Notes: generated by a model from the letters alone, not told the origin. A stretch of 64,000 nt of DNA from Rhodobacteraceae bacterium M382 (GCA_025141015.1 CP081100.1:62001-126000), one strand, 5' to 3'. Shown: positions 9,699 through 19,111, counted from the first letter of the stretch. Program-made: numbers and translations.

Positions 9699-10261
9699 TG
9701 GCATCCTCCCTTTGCGCAATTCTCTCCCGGGCTCTGAAAGCAGTGGCTTTCAAAGGGATTCGAGACTTCGGACGTGATAGGTCTGCGTTAAGTTTCGGCC
9801 ATAATTGCGCTGCTTAAGATTATTTCAATTTAATAATAATCTGATTTTGATGAAAAGAATTCACCCAAGATGGTGAGGCCCTTCGAAAAGCCCTGCTGGG
9901 ACGCACATCTTCCGAAGGTGCCAGAGGTGTGAATTTTTCAGAAATTAAATTCGGTCCAACTCGAGCAGCACGCGTCAGACCTTACGCACTTCAAAGCGTA
10001 TCCGATTGAAATTAAGCCATTAATTCACTGGTCTTGAGCATTCAGCCAAAAGCGGCATACCCTGACAGTTGGAAATCCTTCAAGGGCATGCCGTAGCACC
10101 TGTGAATTCTCTCAGCGTCAACGTGTTCAGAAGATACGACTCCGACGATCACGTAGACCAAAATCGCAAAATTTGACTGAATTTTTTTTCATCACCACCT
10201 GATATTGTAGGGTGCGCACGTCAAATCGGGCCATTTCACGAAACGAAAATGGACTCCTCAT
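9699..10261. other. 563-bp intergenic region, promoter side of the oxygenase-transporter operon
   Basis: No credible coding frame is present. The part nearest the oxygenase gene is AT-rich (around 9800-9860) and probably holds its promoter. A second AT-rich stretch lies at 10160-10210, close to the stop of the LysR gene. No repeat, insertion sequence or RNA gene was recognised. Confidence 0.6.
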
Positions 10262-11188
10262 CTACATGCTGTGAAAGCCCGAATCCGGCATGTCGCACCA
10301 CTCTGCCAGTAACTCGGCAACCAGCATGATCGGGTCATCCTCGACCATGTCTTCTGATCTTAGGACTGCGCACCAAGGCACGGTAATACCCTCTTGAGTG
10401 ACCTGTGCGCCCACGATTCTCTGTTCTTTCAAGGCTGCCTGCAGCGCCCAGCTGGACAAAACACTGGTGCCAAGATCCGACGCCACCAATTCGACGATCG
10501 CCTCTGGCAGTTCCACGGTCGCTGCCCATTGCGGATAGCTGTCAGTGGGGCGGAACAGACGGGCAAATTCCCGATCTGGTTCTGGAACTTTGGTATAGGT
10601 GATAAAGGGTTCCCCCTCGATATCAGTACCTTCGACGAACGCCCTGTCTGCCAGCCGATGCGTCGGTGCCATGATATACAGCAGAGGATCATCAAACAGG
10701 GCCAGGCTGCCCAGACCCGCCTGAGCGATATTGCCAGACACCACGGCAATGTCGATGTGCCGGTTGAGCACTCCGGTCAGGGGATCGCCTCGGGCACCGG
10801 CCATGATCTGAATATCGATCCCCTCGGTCCGGGTTTTTAGAAATTTGATAAACGAAGGAAGCCAGCGATAGTTGCTATAGGCTTCGACCGACAATCTCAC
10901 CACGTGCTGAATGCCACGGTTCATGCGCCGCACGTCTTCTTCAGCGCGACTCAGGTCCGACAGGACACGTTCAGCGACCACCGCTAGATAATCCGCCGCC
11001 GGTGTCTTGCGGAGCTTTTTGTGCATCCGGGTGAACAAGGGCACGTCAAGACGTCGCTCGGCCTCGCGCAAGCGGTGTGACAAAGCCGAAGGAGTAACCC
11101 CCAAAACCTTGGCCGCATCAGTGATGCGTCCGGTTTCGATGATCGCCTGAATAAGTTGCAAATGGCGTAGGTCGAGAAGGGGTTTCAT
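10262..11188 (-). CDS. LysR-family transcriptional regulator
   Basis: This 308-aa LysR protein has an N-terminal winged helix-turn-helix (LRHLQLIQAIIETGRITDAA, then LGVTPSALSHRLREAERRL) and a C-terminal effector-binding domain. The HTH sequence is closest to the MetR-like branch. It is divergent from the aminotransferase operon, with about 100 bp between start codons, the classic arrangement for a LysR gene controlling the neighbouring operon. It may also act on the oxygenase-transporter operon behind it; that is inference. Confidence 0.9.
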   Translation of the reverse strand: MKPLLDLRHLQLIQAIIETGRITDAAKVLGVTPSALSHRLREAERRLDVPLFTRMHKKLRKTPAADYLAVVAERVLSDLSRAEEDVRRMNRGIQHVVRLSVEAYSNYRWLPSFIKFLKTRTEGIDIQIMAGARGDPLTGVLNRHIDIAVVSGNIAQAGLGSLALFDDPLLYIMAPTHRLADRAFVEGTDIEGEPFITYTKVPEPDREFARLFRPTDSYPQWAATVELPEAIVELVASDLGTSVLSSWALQAALKEQRIVGAQVTQEGITVPWCAVLRSEDMVEDDPIMLVAELLAEWCDMPDSGFHSM

Positions 11189-11292
11189 GAGGTTGCCTGA
11201 ATTTGATTCATTAAAATGAGAAAACTTCGAGATTGATCCTCAGTCAAGATGAATGTGAAATCGCCACAACGAATTTCTCTGGAGCCCGCGAA
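11189..11292. promoter_or_regulatory. Divergent promoter region, LysR / aminotransferase operon
   Basis: The 104 bp between the divergent LysR and aminotransferase starts is AT-rich near 11200-11225 and includes a partly symmetric TTGATTCATTAAAATGAG stretch that could be the LysR site. No promoter boxes can be assigned with certainty. The aminotransferase frame extends upstream into this region only through an ATT codon at 11233. Confidence 0.4.
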
Positions 11293-12669
11293 ATGAACGT
11301 CGACGCCACCCATACGATTGCCTTAGACAAGGCGCACCACGTCCACCCTCAGTCTAACCTGCGCCAACATGCTGAAAAAGGTCCTACCATGATCACTCAT
11401 GGCAAAGGCGTTTACGTCTATGACGATCAGGGCAACGAAATCATGGACGGGTTTTCCGGTCTGGGCTGTATGTCATTGGGCTATCACAATGAACGACTGG
11501 CAAATGCTGCCGTGCGCCAGATGAATACGCTGCCTTTTGCGCCGACCTTTTACAACCGATCGCACCCGCGTGTGGCGGAGTTGTGTGGGCGTTTGACCAA
11601 ACTGGCCCCCGGCAACATGACTCGCGCACTGATCCAGTGTTCCGGTTCGGAAGCAAACGACACCGCGATCAAACTCTTGTGGTACACCAACACGGCCAAG
11701 GGTCAGCCCGAACGTCGCAAGGTGATCGGACGTATTCGCGGCTATCACGGCAACACTGTGGCAACTGCATCGTTGTCGGGTCAGCCGCACATGCATGCCA
11801 AGTTCGGCCTGCCCCTGCCCGAGTTCAAGCACACGGAATTGCCCAACTATTACCGCTTTCACATTGATGGCGAGACCGAGGAAGAATTTTCGGCCCGGAT
11901 GGCAAAGTCGTTTGAGGATTTGATCCTTGCCGAAGGCCCCGACACAATCGCCGCATTCTTTGCTGAGCCAGCAATTTCGGGTGGTGGTGCCTTGATGCCG
12001 CCAAAAGGTTATTGGGAGGAGATGCAGGCGGTGATCCGCAAGTACAACATCACCTTCCTGGTCGATGAAGTTGTGACCGGCTTTGGTCGTACGGGCAATC
12101 GTTGGGGATCTGAAACCTGGAACCTCAAGCCTGATATGGTCACCTGCGCCAAAGCCCTGTCAGCGGCATTCTTCCCTGTGTCTGCTCTGATGTTCCGGGA
12201 TGATTTCTATGCCGATATGATGAAAAACTCGGACGAAATGGGCACCTTTGGGCATGGGTATACCTACGCCGGGCACCCAGTGGGAGCCGCGGTTTCGCTT
12301 GAAGCGCTGGACATCTATGACGAGATTGATCTGGTAGGCCACGTCCGCAAAGTTTCTAAGGGTTTCCTTGAGAAATGTTATGCGATGCAAGATCACCCGC
12401 TGGTCGCCGAAGTGCGCGGCGTCGGTCTGTTCTGTGGCTTTGAGCTGATGAAAGATGCCAAAACGCGCGAGCCTTTTGATCCATCATGGAAAGTTGGCGA
12501 GCTGGTGCAGAACTTTGCTCATGATCGCGGGCTGTATCTGCGCGCGATCGGCGACCGGATGAGCTTTATGCCGCCACTGATCATCAACGACGACGAGATT
12601 GAAATCGCAACCGAACGGTTCAAAGGCGCTCTGGATGATGCCTGGGCCGTGGTTCGCGGCAAAATCTAA
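11293..12669 (+). CDS. Class III PLP-dependent aminotransferase
   Basis: The 458-aa protein is a fold-type I class III aminotransferase, the family of taurine-, putrescine- and beta-alanine-pyruvate transaminases. The PLP-binding Asp is in FLVDEVVTGFGRTG (D258) and the Schiff-base lysine is K287 (VTCAKALSA). The N-terminal GFSGLGCMSLGYHN segment is typical. The reading frame extends upstream without an ATG, so ATG at 11293 is taken as the start. It is the first gene of the operon, and with the aldehyde dehydrogenase that follows it forms the usual pair that turns a terminal amine into a carboxylate. Confidence 0.92.
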   Translation: MNVDATHTIALDKAHHVHPQSNLRQHAEKGPTMITHGKGVYVYDDQGNEIMDGFSGLGCMSLGYHNERLANAAVRQMNTLPFAPTFYNRSHPRVAELCGRLTKLAPGNMTRALIQCSGSEANDTAIKLLWYTNTAKGQPERRKVIGRIRGYHGNTVATASLSGQPHMHAKFGLPLPEFKHTELPNYYRFHIDGETEEEFSARMAKSFEDLILAEGPDTIAAFFAEPAISGGGALMPPKGYWEEMQAVIRKYNITFLVDEVVTGFGRTGNRWGSETWNLKPDMVTCAKALSAAFFPVSALMFRDDFYADMMKNSDEMGTFGHGYTYAGHPVGAAVSLEALDIYDEIDLVGHVRKVSKGFLEKCYAMQDHPLVAEVRGVGLFCGFELMKDAKTREPFDPSWKVGELVQNFAHDRGLYLRAIGDRMSFMPPLIINDDEIEIATERFKGALDDAWAVVRGKI

Positions 12670-12708
12670 TCTCGACGGGTTCAGATCCCGCTCTCATCTG
12701 AATCCAGC

Positions 12709-12735
12709 GCTGCTCCCATTCTCCCCGGGGGCAGC
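12709..12735 (+). other. Hairpin between aminotransferase and aldehyde dehydrogenase genes
   Basis: A 9-bp stem with one G-U pair (12709-12717 with 12727-12735, 9-nt loop) lies in the 106-bp gap and is followed by an AT-rich stretch (TATCTTTATTAAA). It could attenuate or process the transcript. The T-run is poor, so full termination is unlikely. Confidence 0.35.
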
Positions 12736-12775
12736 GTATCTTTATTAAACACCGACACGCGCTGAGGAAGACAAA

Positions 12776-14266
12776 ATGACTACGTTGCTGGAGCCGAAAC
12801 TGCCCGAGGCTGGACTGGCCGGAAACTACATCAACGGCGCTTGGCATTGGCCTGCCAATGGTCAGACGCTGACGATTGAAAACCCGTCGCGTCGCGTTGA
12901 CATATGTGCTGTCGGACGTGGCACCGCGACAGAAGTTGATCTGGCTGTCGATGCGGCTCGCGCTGCTCTGCCCGCATGGCGCGCCATGGCAGCCGCCGAT
13001 CGGGGTAAGCTGTTGAGCGAACTCGGCCGACGGCTCGAAGAGAACGCCGAAGAAGTCGCCCGTGTTCTGGCTGCTGAATCCGGCAATGCGATCAAGACCC
13101 AATCGCGCGGCGAAGCGATGGGCGCGGCTGGTGTATTGAAATATTATGGTGGAGTCGCTGTCGAACAAAAGGGTGAAACCCTGCCGTTGGGCCCCGGCAT
13201 CTTCAGCTATTCCACCCGCGAACCGCATGGGATTGTTGGCTCGATTATCCCGTGGAACTCGCCCTTGCAATTGGGGGCGGTCAAAATCTCGATGGCGTTG
13301 GCCACTGGCAACTGCCTGATCCTGAAACCCGCCGAAGACGCGCCACTTGCGATCTTGAAGCTGGCCGAATTGGCGGACGGTCTGTTCCCACCCGGTGTGT
13401 TCAATGTCGTCACTGGTTTTGGTGAAGATGCGGGGGCCGCCATCGCCAACCATCCGGGCATCAACAAGGTGTCCTTTACTGGCTCGTCCGAAGTAGGCAA
13501 GCTGATCGCACATTCCGCCGCCGACCGCATTGCCAAGGTAACTCTGGAACTGGGTGGCAAATCTCCGACAATCGTTTTCTCGGATGCAATTGAAAGCGGA
13601 CGTCTGGAAACAACGGCGCAACAGGTTGCCAACGCGATGCGATTTGCACGTCAGGGTCAAAGCTGTACCGCCGGATCACGCCTGTTCATTCACAAAGATA
13701 TTTGGGACACATTGCTGCCCAAGGTGGCAGAGAAATCCGCGGCTCTCAAAGTCGGCGATGCGCTTGACCCGGATGTTGATATGGGCGCTGTGGTGAACGC
13801 CGAGCGCTATGGTGAGATCCGCGCTTTTGTAGCCGAGGCTGAAGCCCAAGGTGCCAAATTCCTTATCGGAGGAACGCCGGCGGAAGATCCAGCAGGTTTT
13901 ACCCCAAACCCGACCATCATCACAGGCGTCGACAACACGTGGCGCATCGCGCGCGAAGAGGTTTTTGGCCCTGTCATGGTTGCGATCCCCTTTGAAACCG
14001 AAGCCGAAGTCATCGAAATGGCCAATGATACCCATTACGGGTTGGCGGCATTCATCTTTACACATGATGTCAGTCGCATCACCCGTCTGACACGCAGCAT
14101 CGACGCAGGTTGGATTCAGGTGAACCAAGGTGGCGGGCAAATTCCTGGCATGTCTTATGGCGGGACAAAACAGTCGGGCATGGGCAGCGAATATTCGATC
14201 GAAGGCGCGCTCGAAGCCTATACCTATCGTAAAAGCGTAACCATCAATGTGGAAGCTGGCGAATGA
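12776..14266 (+). CDS. NAD(P)-dependent aldehyde dehydrogenase
   Basis: This 496-aa member of the ALDH superfamily has the catalytic cysteine C297 (RQGQSCTAGSR) and general base E258 (TLELGGKSP). A C-terminal FGPVMVAIPF segment is also typical. It should oxidise the aldehyde made by the preceding aminotransferase. Its last codons overlap the start of the next gene by 4 nt (ATGA), so translation is probably coupled. A 38-residue piece closely matching the region around C297 (27 identities) reappears as a broken fragment at 53741-53854. Confidence 0.93.
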   Translation: MTTLLEPKLPEAGLAGNYINGAWHWPANGQTLTIENPSRRVDICAVGRGTATEVDLAVDAARAALPAWRAMAAADRGKLLSELGRRLEENAEEVARVLAAESGNAIKTQSRGEAMGAAGVLKYYGGVAVEQKGETLPLGPGIFSYSTREPHGIVGSIIPWNSPLQLGAVKISMALATGNCLILKPAEDAPLAILKLAELADGLFPPGVFNVVTGFGEDAGAAIANHPGINKVSFTGSSEVGKLIAHSAADRIAKVTLELGGKSPTIVFSDAIESGRLETTAQQVANAMRFARQGQSCTAGSRLFIHKDIWDTLLPKVAEKSAALKVGDALDPDVDMGAVVNAERYGEIRAFVAEAEAQGAKFLIGGTPAEDPAGFTPNPTIITGVDNTWRIAREEVFGPVMVAIPFETEAEVIEMANDTHYGLAAFIFTHDVSRITRLTRSIDAGWIQVNQGGGQIPGMSYGGTKQSGMGSEYSIEGALEAYTYRKSVTINVEAGE

Positions 14267-15525
14267 GCGTTGATCGCTTTGGAAATACCATTGACCCTAG
14301 CGTGGGCTTTGCCCGCGGCGCGGTGTTGACAGGCTCAGCAGACGAGGTGCGGCGCTTGGCCCAGGCGGGGCGCGTGGCGGCGGATTTCGTCGCGCGCGAG
14401 GGCATCGACAAGGTCGCGATCTGCACTGGGAACCTTCGGTTCTATCCGGCGACTGCTCAGGATTTGGCAGAAAACTGCGAAGAGTGGGTCGGTCCCGGTC
14501 TGTTCAGTGAAGAATTGAGGCAGGCTGCGATTGCACATTTGGGTGGGGACGGCAGTGAATCTGTTGCCGTTGTCAATCGGACCAGTGCCGGCATTGTGGC
14601 GACGGTTCTCGCTCATTCAAACGGGCGTCCGGTTGTATCTCTGGTGCCCGGTGGCGATCGCTCACATGCGTCGGTTACCCGAGGTGCGCGGTTGGCCAAT
14701 GTACCTGTTCACGAAGGTTACGACCTGGAAGACATCAAGGCCCTGATTGCCGAACATCAACCAACACTGGTTGTGATTACGCCCGTGACTTCGGAATTGG
14801 CTTTGCTGGACGACGAGCTCATCGGCGGAGCCGTGCGTTTGGCTCAGCAAGCGCGCAGCGTCGTTCTGCTGGACGAAGCCTATGGTGCGCGGTTTCGGCC
14901 AGTCCTGAAAAACGGAGCACCTTCGCTGTCTTTTGGTGCTGATCTGGTGATTACCAATGCGGATAAAGCTGGTCTGACTGGCCCACGTGCAGGTGTGCTT
15001 TGTGGCAATGCAGATGCCTTGGTTCCGGTACAAGCCAAAGCAAGTGAGCTCGGGATGGAGGCGCGCGCACCTATCGCTGTAGGGGCCATGCGAAGCCTGC
15101 AGGGTTTTACGCCCGAACTGTTGATCCAAGAGGCGCAGGACGGTCAGGATCTGGCCGCCGGTCTGGAAGCCGTCTTGGGAGCTGGCCGCGTTACGCGGTC
15201 GGCGCTTGGGCCCAAGGTCGACGAGCAGGATACGTTGGATCTCGTGTTGGCGATGGCCGGACAAAAGCAAACTGATCGTGTTCCTGCCGAAGTCACCGCC
15301 GCCATCGGTATGCTGATGCTGCGTGACAAGGGGATCGTGACTGTGAACACTCACGGCCAACCCGGTGGGCGTGTGTCGATCCGATTAAAACCGACTTCGG
15401 GCGCAGTGGCCCGTGCCGGTGGCGCGACCGCTGTGGCGACCTGTCTGGTTGCTGCCATGCAGGAGACCGCCGCGCATCTGGACGATGCGGATTGGTTTGC
15501 CACCCTATTGTTTGGAGACGTATGA
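14263..15525 (+). CDS. SelA-like fold-type I PLP enzyme
   Basis: The 420-aa protein has the layout of the SelA / D-glucosaminate-6-phosphate ammonia-lyase group: an N-terminal part with NRTSAGIVATVLAH, the PLP-stacking D204-E205 in LLDEAYGARF, and K235 in NADKAGLTGPRAG as the likely Schiff-base lysine. Known relatives catalyse beta-elimination or lyase reactions on amino acids. No selenocysteine gene lies nearby, so a SelA role is unlikely. It is embedded in an operon with two other PLP enzymes and a DUF4392 protein. The reaction is unknown; a lyase or racemase step on an unusual amino acid is the best guess. Confidence 0.7.
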   Translation: MSVDRFGNTIDPSVGFARGAVLTGSADEVRRLAQAGRVAADFVAREGIDKVAICTGNLRFYPATAQDLAENCEEWVGPGLFSEELRQAAIAHLGGDGSESVAVVNRTSAGIVATVLAHSNGRPVVSLVPGGDRSHASVTRGARLANVPVHEGYDLEDIKALIAEHQPTLVVITPVTSELALLDDELIGGAVRLAQQARSVVLLDEAYGARFRPVLKNGAPSLSFGADLVITNADKAGLTGPRAGVLCGNADALVPVQAKASELGMEARAPIAVGAMRSLQGFTPELLIQEAQDGQDLAAGLEAVLGAGRVTRSALGPKVDEQDTLDLVLAMAGQKQTDRVPAEVTAAIGMLMLRDKGIVTVNTHGQPGGRVSIRLKPTSGAVARAGGATAVATCLVAAMQETAAHLDDADWFATLLFGDV

Positions 15526-16539
15526 ATGACCGATCCCAATCTGATCACGCGGCTCGACAATCGGCTGGATCAACTGGTGAACATCGACATGGGCGAACGC
15601 GGTGTCGAACACTTGTTCGAAGCCGCGCGTGCCTTGCAGGGTGGATCGCTGGTCGGCGCTGCTGCGGATGCGCTGATGGCTGTTCCCGAAGGGGGCACAG
15701 TAATTCTGACCACGGGGTCCGTCTCTCGGGCCTGGATCACGCCTGAGCTGGGGGAAAATGACGGACCGTCAGGGGCCGCAGCGATTGCACGGGCGTTGGT
15801 TCTAGAACGTAATGCGACCTGTGTGATGCTGTGCGAAGACACCTTGCTGCCTGCGATCCAGAACGTGATGCAGGCTGCAGGACTGTTCCCTGTAACTCTG
15901 CAGCAAGCCGCAATTGCACGTGCAGACCAGAGCCTCGCGACCATTGTGATGTTGCCCTATGCAACCGAGGATGACGCAGGACAGGCTCAGGCCACTGAGA
16001 TGCTGGACAAGCTACAGCCGGACCTTTTGTTCTCAACCGAACGGGTCGGACGCAACGATTCCGGCGTGTACCACTCGATGCGCGGAATTGACTATGGAAT
16101 GGGTCGCGCACGTGTGGACTTTCTGTTCGATCTCGCCCTTGAACGCGGTATCCCCGTGGTCGCTGTTGGCGATGGGGGCAACGAGATCGGTATGGGCAAA
16201 GTAGCAGACCACGTCACATCCCACGTGCCCTATGGTGATACGTGCCAATGTGGCTGTGGCGGAGGCATCGGTGCCGTGACCGGATGCGATGTTCTGGTCA
16301 CCGCCGCCTGTTCCAATTGGGGATGTACCGCCATCGCTGCGGCCATGGCTGCGCGAACAGGCAACGCCAAATTGTTGCATACCCCCGACCGCGAGGCCTT
16401 GTTACTGGACACAATGGTCACCAATGGTCTGATCAACTCCACCCACGGGATCGTCGATGACAGCGTCGACGGTTTCCCCCGCCAAAGCCATATCGGTGTT
16501 GCCGAACTCTGCCGCACCATCGTGAGCCGTGCGCTCTGA
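15526..16539 (+). CDS. DUF4392 protein, D-glutamate cyclase-like
   Basis: The 337-aa protein matches the DUF4392 domain found at the C-terminus of vertebrate D-glutamate cyclase. It has GDGGNEIGMGK at residues 215-225 and ACSNWGCTAIAA further on. D-glutamate cyclase converts D-glutamate to 5-oxo-D-proline. A compact cysteine cluster (C240, C242, C244 in TCQCGCGGG) is notable. ATG at 15526 directly follows the upstream stop, with GGAG in the end of the preceding gene. Its partners suggest it cyclises, or opens, a glutamate-like intermediate in the pathway. This is inference from family and context. Confidence 0.75.
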   Translation: MTDPNLITRLDNRLDQLVNIDMGERGVEHLFEAARALQGGSLVGAAADALMAVPEGGTVILTTGSVSRAWITPELGENDGPSGAAAIARALVLERNATCVMLCEDTLLPAIQNVMQAAGLFPVTLQQAAIARADQSLATIVMLPYATEDDAGQAQATEMLDKLQPDLLFSTERVGRNDSGVYHSMRGIDYGMGRARVDFLFDLALERGIPVVAVGDGGNEIGMGKVADHVTSHVPYGDTCQCGCGGGIGAVTGCDVLVTAACSNWGCTAIAAAMAARTGNAKLLHTPDREALLLDTMVTNGLINSTHGIVDDSVDGFPRQSHIGVAELCRTIVSRAL

Positions 16540-16560
16540 GATTTCTGACAGGACAAACAG

Positions 16561-17823
16561 ATGATCCAAAACAATCCCGCCCTTATCGCCGCAATCCGTG
16601 ATCGGTTTGCCCATGTGGACACCTGCCCCTATCAGGGCGAGCGTGTCTTCTTTGAAAACGCTGGTGGAGCGCTGACGCTGAAATCGGTGGCCGAAACCTC
16701 GGCGTTTTATGCGGCAATTCCGGATAACCCCGGGCGTATAAATCCCGCCGGTCAGGGCACCCAGAATGTTATCAACAAAGCCAAAGCGGATTTGGCGATG
16801 TTTATGAATGCTGCGTCAGGTCAGTTCTTCGCCGGCGAAAGTGGGACCGAGCTGCTGTTCCGCATGATCCGTACTGCCTGCGTGAATGCGCCCAAAGGGG
16901 CCAAGGTCATCGGTTCGTCGATCGAACATCCCGCCACCCGCAGCGCGGCACGCCGTTGGGCGGGTATTGTTGGGCAGGAGTATGTGAACGTCCCTCATGA
17001 CGACGCTACAGGTATGGTCACAGCAGATGACTATGCTGCGCTCATGACACCGGACGTGGCGGTAGCAACAATCCTGCATGCTTCGCCTGTGACAGGTATG
17101 GGTATGGATGTCGCTGCGATTTCGAAAGCCATCCGCGCAGTATCTCCTGACTGCATGATTATCGTCGATGGAATCCAGCACGCGGCCCACGGCCAACTGG
17201 ATTTGAAGGCTTACAATGTTGATGGCTATGCGATCTCGCCTTACAAAGTTTTCTCGCGCCACGGCTATGGCATCGCCTGGATTTCCGACAGGTTCAGTGC
17301 GGCACCACATGATATGCTGATCGACGCGCCTGCGACAGGCTGGGAGTTCGGCACCCGCGATACAGGCTCTTATGCGACCGTATCTGACGTTGTCAGCTAC
17401 TTTGATTGGTTGGGAAGTGAGGTTTCGGACGAAACAGATCCACGTGCCCGGATCGAGGCCGCAGGGCGCGCCATTCATGCCTATGAAACCCATCTGACAA
17501 ACACGATGATCAACGGCACGGGCAACCTACCTGGTCTGCGCGACATGGATCACATCACCATCCTGGCAGGGGAAGACAACCCAGCCCGCGAAGGGTTGGT
17601 GTCTGTCGTCGTCAAAGGCAAGGAGTCACCCGATGTGGTGGAAATCCTGAACGCGCAGGGCATTCGCACCCACACCCGCAAAGCGGACCACTATAGCGGC
17701 AATGTTCTGGAACCACTTGGCTTGCCGGACTGCATCCGAATTTCGCTGTGCCACTATAACACTGAACAGGAAGTCGCCCAACTGCTTGGCGCGCTCAAGG
17801 CTCTTGGCGAACAGCTGAGTTGA
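16561..17823 (+). CDS. Class V aminotransferase-fold PLP enzyme (cysteine desulfurase-like)
   Basis: This 420-aa fold-type I enzyme is of the class V group (cysteine desulfurases, kynureninases, isopenicillin N epimerase). The PLP-contacting D203 and H207 lie in IVDGIQHAAHG and the Schiff-base lysine is K229 (ISPYKVFSRHG). No iron-sulfur assembly genes flank it, so sulfur mobilisation is unlikely; a lyase or epimerase role in the operon's pathway is more plausible. It is the last gene of the cluster and followed by a long hairpin. Confidence 0.8.
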   Translation: MIQNNPALIAAIRDRFAHVDTCPYQGERVFFENAGGALTLKSVAETSAFYAAIPDNPGRINPAGQGTQNVINKAKADLAMFMNAASGQFFAGESGTELLFRMIRTACVNAPKGAKVIGSSIEHPATRSAARRWAGIVGQEYVNVPHDDATGMVTADDYAALMTPDVAVATILHASPVTGMGMDVAAISKAIRAVSPDCMIIVDGIQHAAHGQLDLKAYNVDGYAISPYKVFSRHGYGIAWISDRFSAAPHDMLIDAPATGWEFGTRDTGSYATVSDVVSYFDWLGSEVSDETDPRARIEAAGRAIHAYETHLTNTMINGTGNLPGLRDMDHITILAGEDNPAREGLVSVVVKGKESPDVVEILNAQGIRTHTRKADHYSGNVLEPLGLPDCIRISLCHYNTEQEVAQLLGALKALGEQLS

Positions 17824-17831
17824 TTCAAACG

Positions 17832-17866
17832 CCAGGTAGAGGTCTGTGCAACAGGCTTCTACCTGG
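17832..17866 (+). terminator. Long hairpin after the five-gene PLP operon
   Basis: A 15-bp stem with two G-U pairs (17832-17846 with 17852-17866) closes a 5-nt loop, 9 nt after the class V gene. There is no T-tract, so it may be a terminator assisted by Rho or a 3'-end stabiliser. Confidence 0.55.
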
Positions 17867-18363
17867 GTGTGAGCGATGCTTGAACCGCGCTCTTGTTGTT
17901 GTCAGGGTGGGGGCCTTGCCGCATTTCCTTCAGCATCTTTTCAAGAAAGAACTCAGCTGAGCCTCCCATCCCAGGCACTTGCGGGGGAACCAACGTCAGG
18001 CGCGGCGGTTGGTGTTCTCTGTGATCCGCAGTTGTGTGTAAGCGGCTCCCATACCGGTTCTCTTGCTGCGTAATCATTTGCTTTATAATGGAAATTAGAG
18101 TTAACGTTAACGCCCGCTTGGTTACACGTCAGCAAGCCGATAATCATAGTTATGTTAATTAATGGGTATTTTCGCAGCAATTCCGGGATCCCTCTGGCAT
18201 GGGCTATCTTGAAAAACCTGTTGCTTTGCGCTTTTCGAATTTTCAATTGCCTCGGTTCCTGCCGCTTTATGTGTGATACCCGAATTGTGTTTTGGTGAAC
18301 GGGCCTCTAATCGGACAGCGGTCGATCACATAACTCCACTCCATCAGCATTGGAGCGAGAGAC
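17867..18363. other. 497-bp intergenic region with a LacI-type palindrome
   Basis: No gene was identified. Short frames at 17880-18080 have coding-like composition on both strands but match no family I recognise and may be decayed DNA. The AT-rich part holds a perfect 12-bp palindrome GTTAACGTTAAC (18100-18111). This form, centred on CG, is typical of LacI-family operators. No LacI gene is in the window. The nitroreductase gene begins about 250 bp downstream. Confidence 0.5.
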
Positions 18364-19068
18364 ATGAAAGACATCCAGGACACAACCGGAATTCAGGCCG
18401 CGATCATCGAAGCGTTCAATTTCCGTCATGCCTGCAAGGTATTTGATCCCGAGCGCAAGATCAGCGACCCAGAGTTTGCGACCATTCTTGAAGCGGCGCG
18501 TCTGTCGCCGACCTCGTTCGGGCATGAGCCCTTCAAGATTCTCATGATTCAGACGCCGGAAAAACGAGAACTGTTGCGCGAGTTTTCCTGGGGTGCGAAT
18601 GGCATGATGAACGGCACCACCGGACAGTTGGGAACCGCAAGCCATTTCGGCATCATCCTTGCCAGCACGGCGCAAACCATGACCGCCGGCTCCGATTACC
18701 TGCAGGACTTCTATCGTCAGGTGAAGCAGTTGCCAGACGAGGTGATCGAGATATTCAACGGCGCCTATGGTAATTTCCAGCAGTCGGACCACAAGATCAC
18801 CACCGACCGCGAAATCAGCGACTGGGCGGGGAAACAGGCCTATATCGTGCTGGCCAACATGATGACCACCGGTGCGCTGATGGGTATCGATTCCTGCCCC
18901 ATCGAGGGGTTCCAGATGGACGCGACCTCGCAGGCGTTGGAAGAGCAATTCGGGGTTGATCCGAAACTCTACAAGCCTGCCGTTATGTTCGCCTTTGGGT
19001 ATCGCGCAGCTGATCCGGAATTCCCCAAGACTCGCCGTTCCATGAAAGACACTGTCAGCTGGTTCTAA
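18364..19068 (+). CDS. Nitroreductase-family NAD(P)H:flavin oxidoreductase
   Basis: The 234-aa protein belongs to the FMN-dependent nitroreductase superfamily: an N-terminal FRHACKVFDP segment (FMN phosphate contact), then ILEAARLSPTSFGHEPFK, and a C-terminal FGYRAADPEFPKTRRS. Relatives reduce nitro compounds, quinones or dihydropteridines. The start has GGAGCGAGAGAC upstream. It stands alone, convergent with a LysR gene. Its physiological substrate cannot be inferred. Confidence 0.88.
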   Translation: MKDIQDTTGIQAAIIEAFNFRHACKVFDPERKISDPEFATILEAARLSPTSFGHEPFKILMIQTPEKRELLREFSWGANGMMNGTTGQLGTASHFGIILASTAQTMTAGSDYLQDFYRQVKQLPDEVIEIFNGAYGNFQQSDHKITTDREISDWAGKQAYIVLANMMTTGALMGIDSCPIEGFQMDATSQALEEQFGVDPKLYKPAVMFAFGYRAADPEFPKTRRSMKDTVSWF

Positions 19069-19078
19069 GCTTTGCCAG

Positions 19079-19105
19079 CCGGGGCAGGTATTGACCTTGT
19101 CCCGG
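19079..19105. terminator. Bidirectional terminator between nitroreductase and LysR genes
   Basis: An 11-bp imperfect GC-rich stem (19079-19089 with 19094-19105, one bulge) closes a 4-nt loop between two convergent genes 43 bp apart. There is no long T-tract. Confidence 0.5.
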
Positions 19106-19111
19106 CGGGTC

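Noticed and set aside
11233-11292. Upstream extension of the class III aminotransferase
   Set aside because: The extension begins at an ATT codon and has no family similarity; ATG 11293 is the first usable start.
17859-18246. Small minus-strand genes in the gap after the PLP operon
   Set aside because: The frames have poor start contexts, overlap one another and resemble no family; they may be decayed DNA.
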